This document shows positions 5,419 to 6,423 of a stretch of 6,423 bases of DNA, in pieces. Location: positions 1 through 6,423 of the forward strand of contig JACXVH010000083.1 in assembly GCA_014763515.1 (NCBI GenBank), in the 5' to 3' direction. The DNA comes from Flavobacteriaceae bacterium (lineage in GTDB: Bacteria; Bacteroidota; Bacteroidia; Flavobacteriales; Flavobacteriaceae). The stretch's first letter is position 1; each line of letters begins with the position of its first letter. Under the pieces are notes generated by a model that saw nothing but the letters and a program-made list of their open reading frames with translations, was not told the origin of the DNA and searched no databases. The position numbers and the translations under genes were made by a program.

Positions 5419-5450
5419 AATAGTCTTCATTTTTTGAAGACTATTTTTTT
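5419..5450 (+). terminator. Strong intrinsic terminator after the GTPase gene
   Basis: An 11-bp perfect stem (AATAGTCTTCA at 5419-5429 with TGAAGACTATT at 5435-5445) closes a five-T loop and runs into seven T (5444-5450). It separates the GTPase unit from the ABC-transporter genes. Confidence 0.85.
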
Positions 5451-5513
5451 AAAACATTTTGTTAATAAATTTATTTACCTTTTATAAATTCTTAATTTTA
5501 CAAAAAATAGATT

Positions 5514-6143
5514 ATGATTAGCACATCAGGAATTACGTTTTCCTATTCTAAAGACCAATTGTTTCACATGCCCGATTTGTATTGTGAAGCCGGGAACACC
5601 ATTTTAATAACTGGTGATTCGGGAAAAGGAAAGACAACCTATTTACATATTTTAGCAGGTTTGTTAAAACCAAAAACGGGAGAAATTTTAATTGATAAAG
5701 TTAATATGGTGACTTTATCAGAATCGAAAAGTGATAAATTTCGTGGGAAAAACATTGGTTTAGTATTGCAAAAATCTCACTTCGTTGCTTCATTAACCGT
5801 TCTAGAAAATTTAGAAATGGCGAGTTGGTTAGCAACAGGAAAGAAGAATGCCACAAGAGCAAAAGAATTGCTAGCAAAATTAGATATTGCTGATCAAGCG
5901 AATAAATTGCCAAACCAACTAAGTATTGGTCAGCAACAACGTGTATCTATTGCTCGTGCTTTAATGAATGATCCAAAAGTACTTTTAGCCGATGAACCTA
6001 CATCGAGTTTAGATGATAAAAATGCTGAAAAAGTAATACAATTGTTAACTGATTTGTCGAAAGAGTACAAAGCTGCTTTGGTAATTGTTACGCACGATGC
6101 AAGAATTAAAGAGAGGTTTACTAACAAAATAACAATGGTATAA
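5514..6143 (+). CDS. ABC transporter ATP-binding protein (LolD/MacB type)
   Basis: The 209-residue protein is a single complete ABC ATPase domain. Walker A is GDSGKGKT (34-41); the Q-loop glutamine is Gln86 (GLVLQKSHF); the signature is LSIGQQQR (136-143), with Ile in place of the usual Gly of LSGGQ; Walker B is VLLADEP, with catalytic Glu161; the D-loop is SSLD (164-167); the switch histidine is His194 (IVTHD). Short length and sequence style place it with LolD/MacB/FtsE ATPases, which work with FtsX-like permeases, and such a permease starts on the last base of this gene. These systems use ATP to drive lipoprotein release, efflux or periplasmic work rather than ordinary import; the substrate here is unknown. 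The ATG at 5514 fits the usual N-terminus (ISTSGITFSY). No copy of the operator-like palindrome precedes it, and only an imperfect -7 box (TAATTTTA at 5493-5500) was found. Confidence 0.92.
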   Translation: MISTSGITFSYSKDQLFHMPDLYCEAGNTILITGDSGKGKTTYLHILAGLLKPKTGEILIDKVNMVTLSESKSDKFRGKNIGLVLQKSHFVASLTVLENLEMASWLATGKKNATRAKELLAKLDIADQANKLPNQLSIGQQQRVSIARALMNDPKVLLADEPTSSLDDKNAEKVIQLLTDLSKEYKAALVIVTHDARIKERFTNKITMV

Positions 6144-6423
6144 TGATTACAAAATTAGCTTGGCGAAATATTTGGTTCAAACCGTTGAATACTATTTTGA
6201 GTATTATTTTGTTAACTTCGAGTGTAGCAATTATTACGGTTTTAATTCTTTTGGAAAAGCAATTCGAAGAAAAGTTTACGAATAATTTAGACGGAATAGA
6301 TTTAGTAATGGGTGCTCAAGGAAGTCCGTTACAATTAATATTGTCGTCTATTTATCAAGTTGATGCACCAACAGGAAATATTAGTTTAGATTCGGCAAAA
6401 GTTTGGATGCAAAATCCAATGGT
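6143..6423 (+). CDS. FtsX/MacB-like ABC transporter permease (3'-truncated by window edge)
   Basis: The ATG at 6143-6145 overlaps the ATPase stop codon by one base (TAATG), a sign of translational coupling and one transcript. The first 93 residues are visible. MITKLAWRNIWFKPLNT is the typical cytoplasmic start of this permease class, followed by one membrane segment (about residues 17-39, ILSIILLTSSVAIITVLILL). The beginning of the periplasmic MacB-like domain follows, with the conserved stretches DGIDLVMGAQGSPLQLILSS and YQVDAPTGNISL. The last two match, as I recall them, a distinct permease family with GAKGSPLQLILSS-type motifs, found in gammaproteobacteria beside Zur-regulated zinc ABC systems. 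If this holds, the pair may belong to zinc homeostasis like the genes to its left. The rest of the protein lies beyond the window. Confidence 0.9.
   Translation, partial: MITKLAWRNIWFKPLNTILSIILLTSSVAIITVLILLEKQFEEKFTNNLDGIDLVMGAQGSPLQLILSSIYQVDAPTGNISLDSAKVWMQNPM

Noticed and set aside
5493..5500. TAATTTTA as a -7 box for the ABC ATPase gene
   Set aside because: The final G of TAnnTTTG is missing and the nearest upstream TTG (5459-5461) is about 31 bases away, too far for a standard promoter.
5701..6127. Two minus-strand frames inside the ABC ATPase gene
   Set aside because: They lie opposite Walker/signature-encoding sequence and look like complement shadows.

Overview
The window reads as chromosomal DNA from a member of the Bacteroidetes, most likely Flavobacterium or a close relative. 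The DNA is AT-rich, the protein sequences look flavobacterial, Shine-Dalgarno sequences are weak or absent, and several promoters carry the Bacteroidetes -7 box TAnnTTTG (TATATTTG three times around the metal genes, TACATTTG before radC). Assignments rest on motif recognition by eye; no database search was run.

Left part (1-2406). The window opens inside a Mur-ligase gene of the Mpl type, which runs to 750 and ends at a strong bidirectional hairpin (781-809). On the minus strand follow an unrecognised, very AT-rich gene (872-1654) with a faint HEPN-like signature, and a DUF1287 lipoprotein with a Cys/His pattern of the NlpC/P60 type (1735-2406). Two copies of a ~31-bp repeat, in inverted orientation, bracket the AT-rich gene. 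Each copy sits directly behind the stop codon of a flanking gene.

Middle (2407-3171). radC (JAMM/MPN fold, HxHPSG motif) diverges from the lipoprotein gene. It converges on the next gene with a 4-bp overlap of stop codons.

Right part (3168-5362). This is a compact metal-homeostasis module: a Fur-family repressor, probably Zur; divergently from it a small MerC-type membrane protein; then a COG0523 (ZigA/YciC-type) GTPase metallochaperone. The same 18-bp near-palindrome (core GCAACAATGTTGC) lies in the fur-merC divergent promoter region and again over the -33 element of the GTPase promoter. This makes a self-contained regulon likely: repressor, operators and two target units. Zinc is the most likely metal, because COG0523 proteins are classic Zur targets, but this is inferred.

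End (5363-6423). After two tandem hairpins come an ABC-transporter ATPase (LolD/MacB type) and, overlapping by one base, the start of its FtsX/MacB-like permease, cut by the window edge. The permease N-terminus resembles, from memory, permeases of Zur-linked ABC systems in gammaproteobacteria. That would extend the zinc theme, although no copy of the operator precedes this pair. There are no RNA genes, CRISPR arrays or transposase genes in the window, and no stretch over 300 bases lacks a gene.
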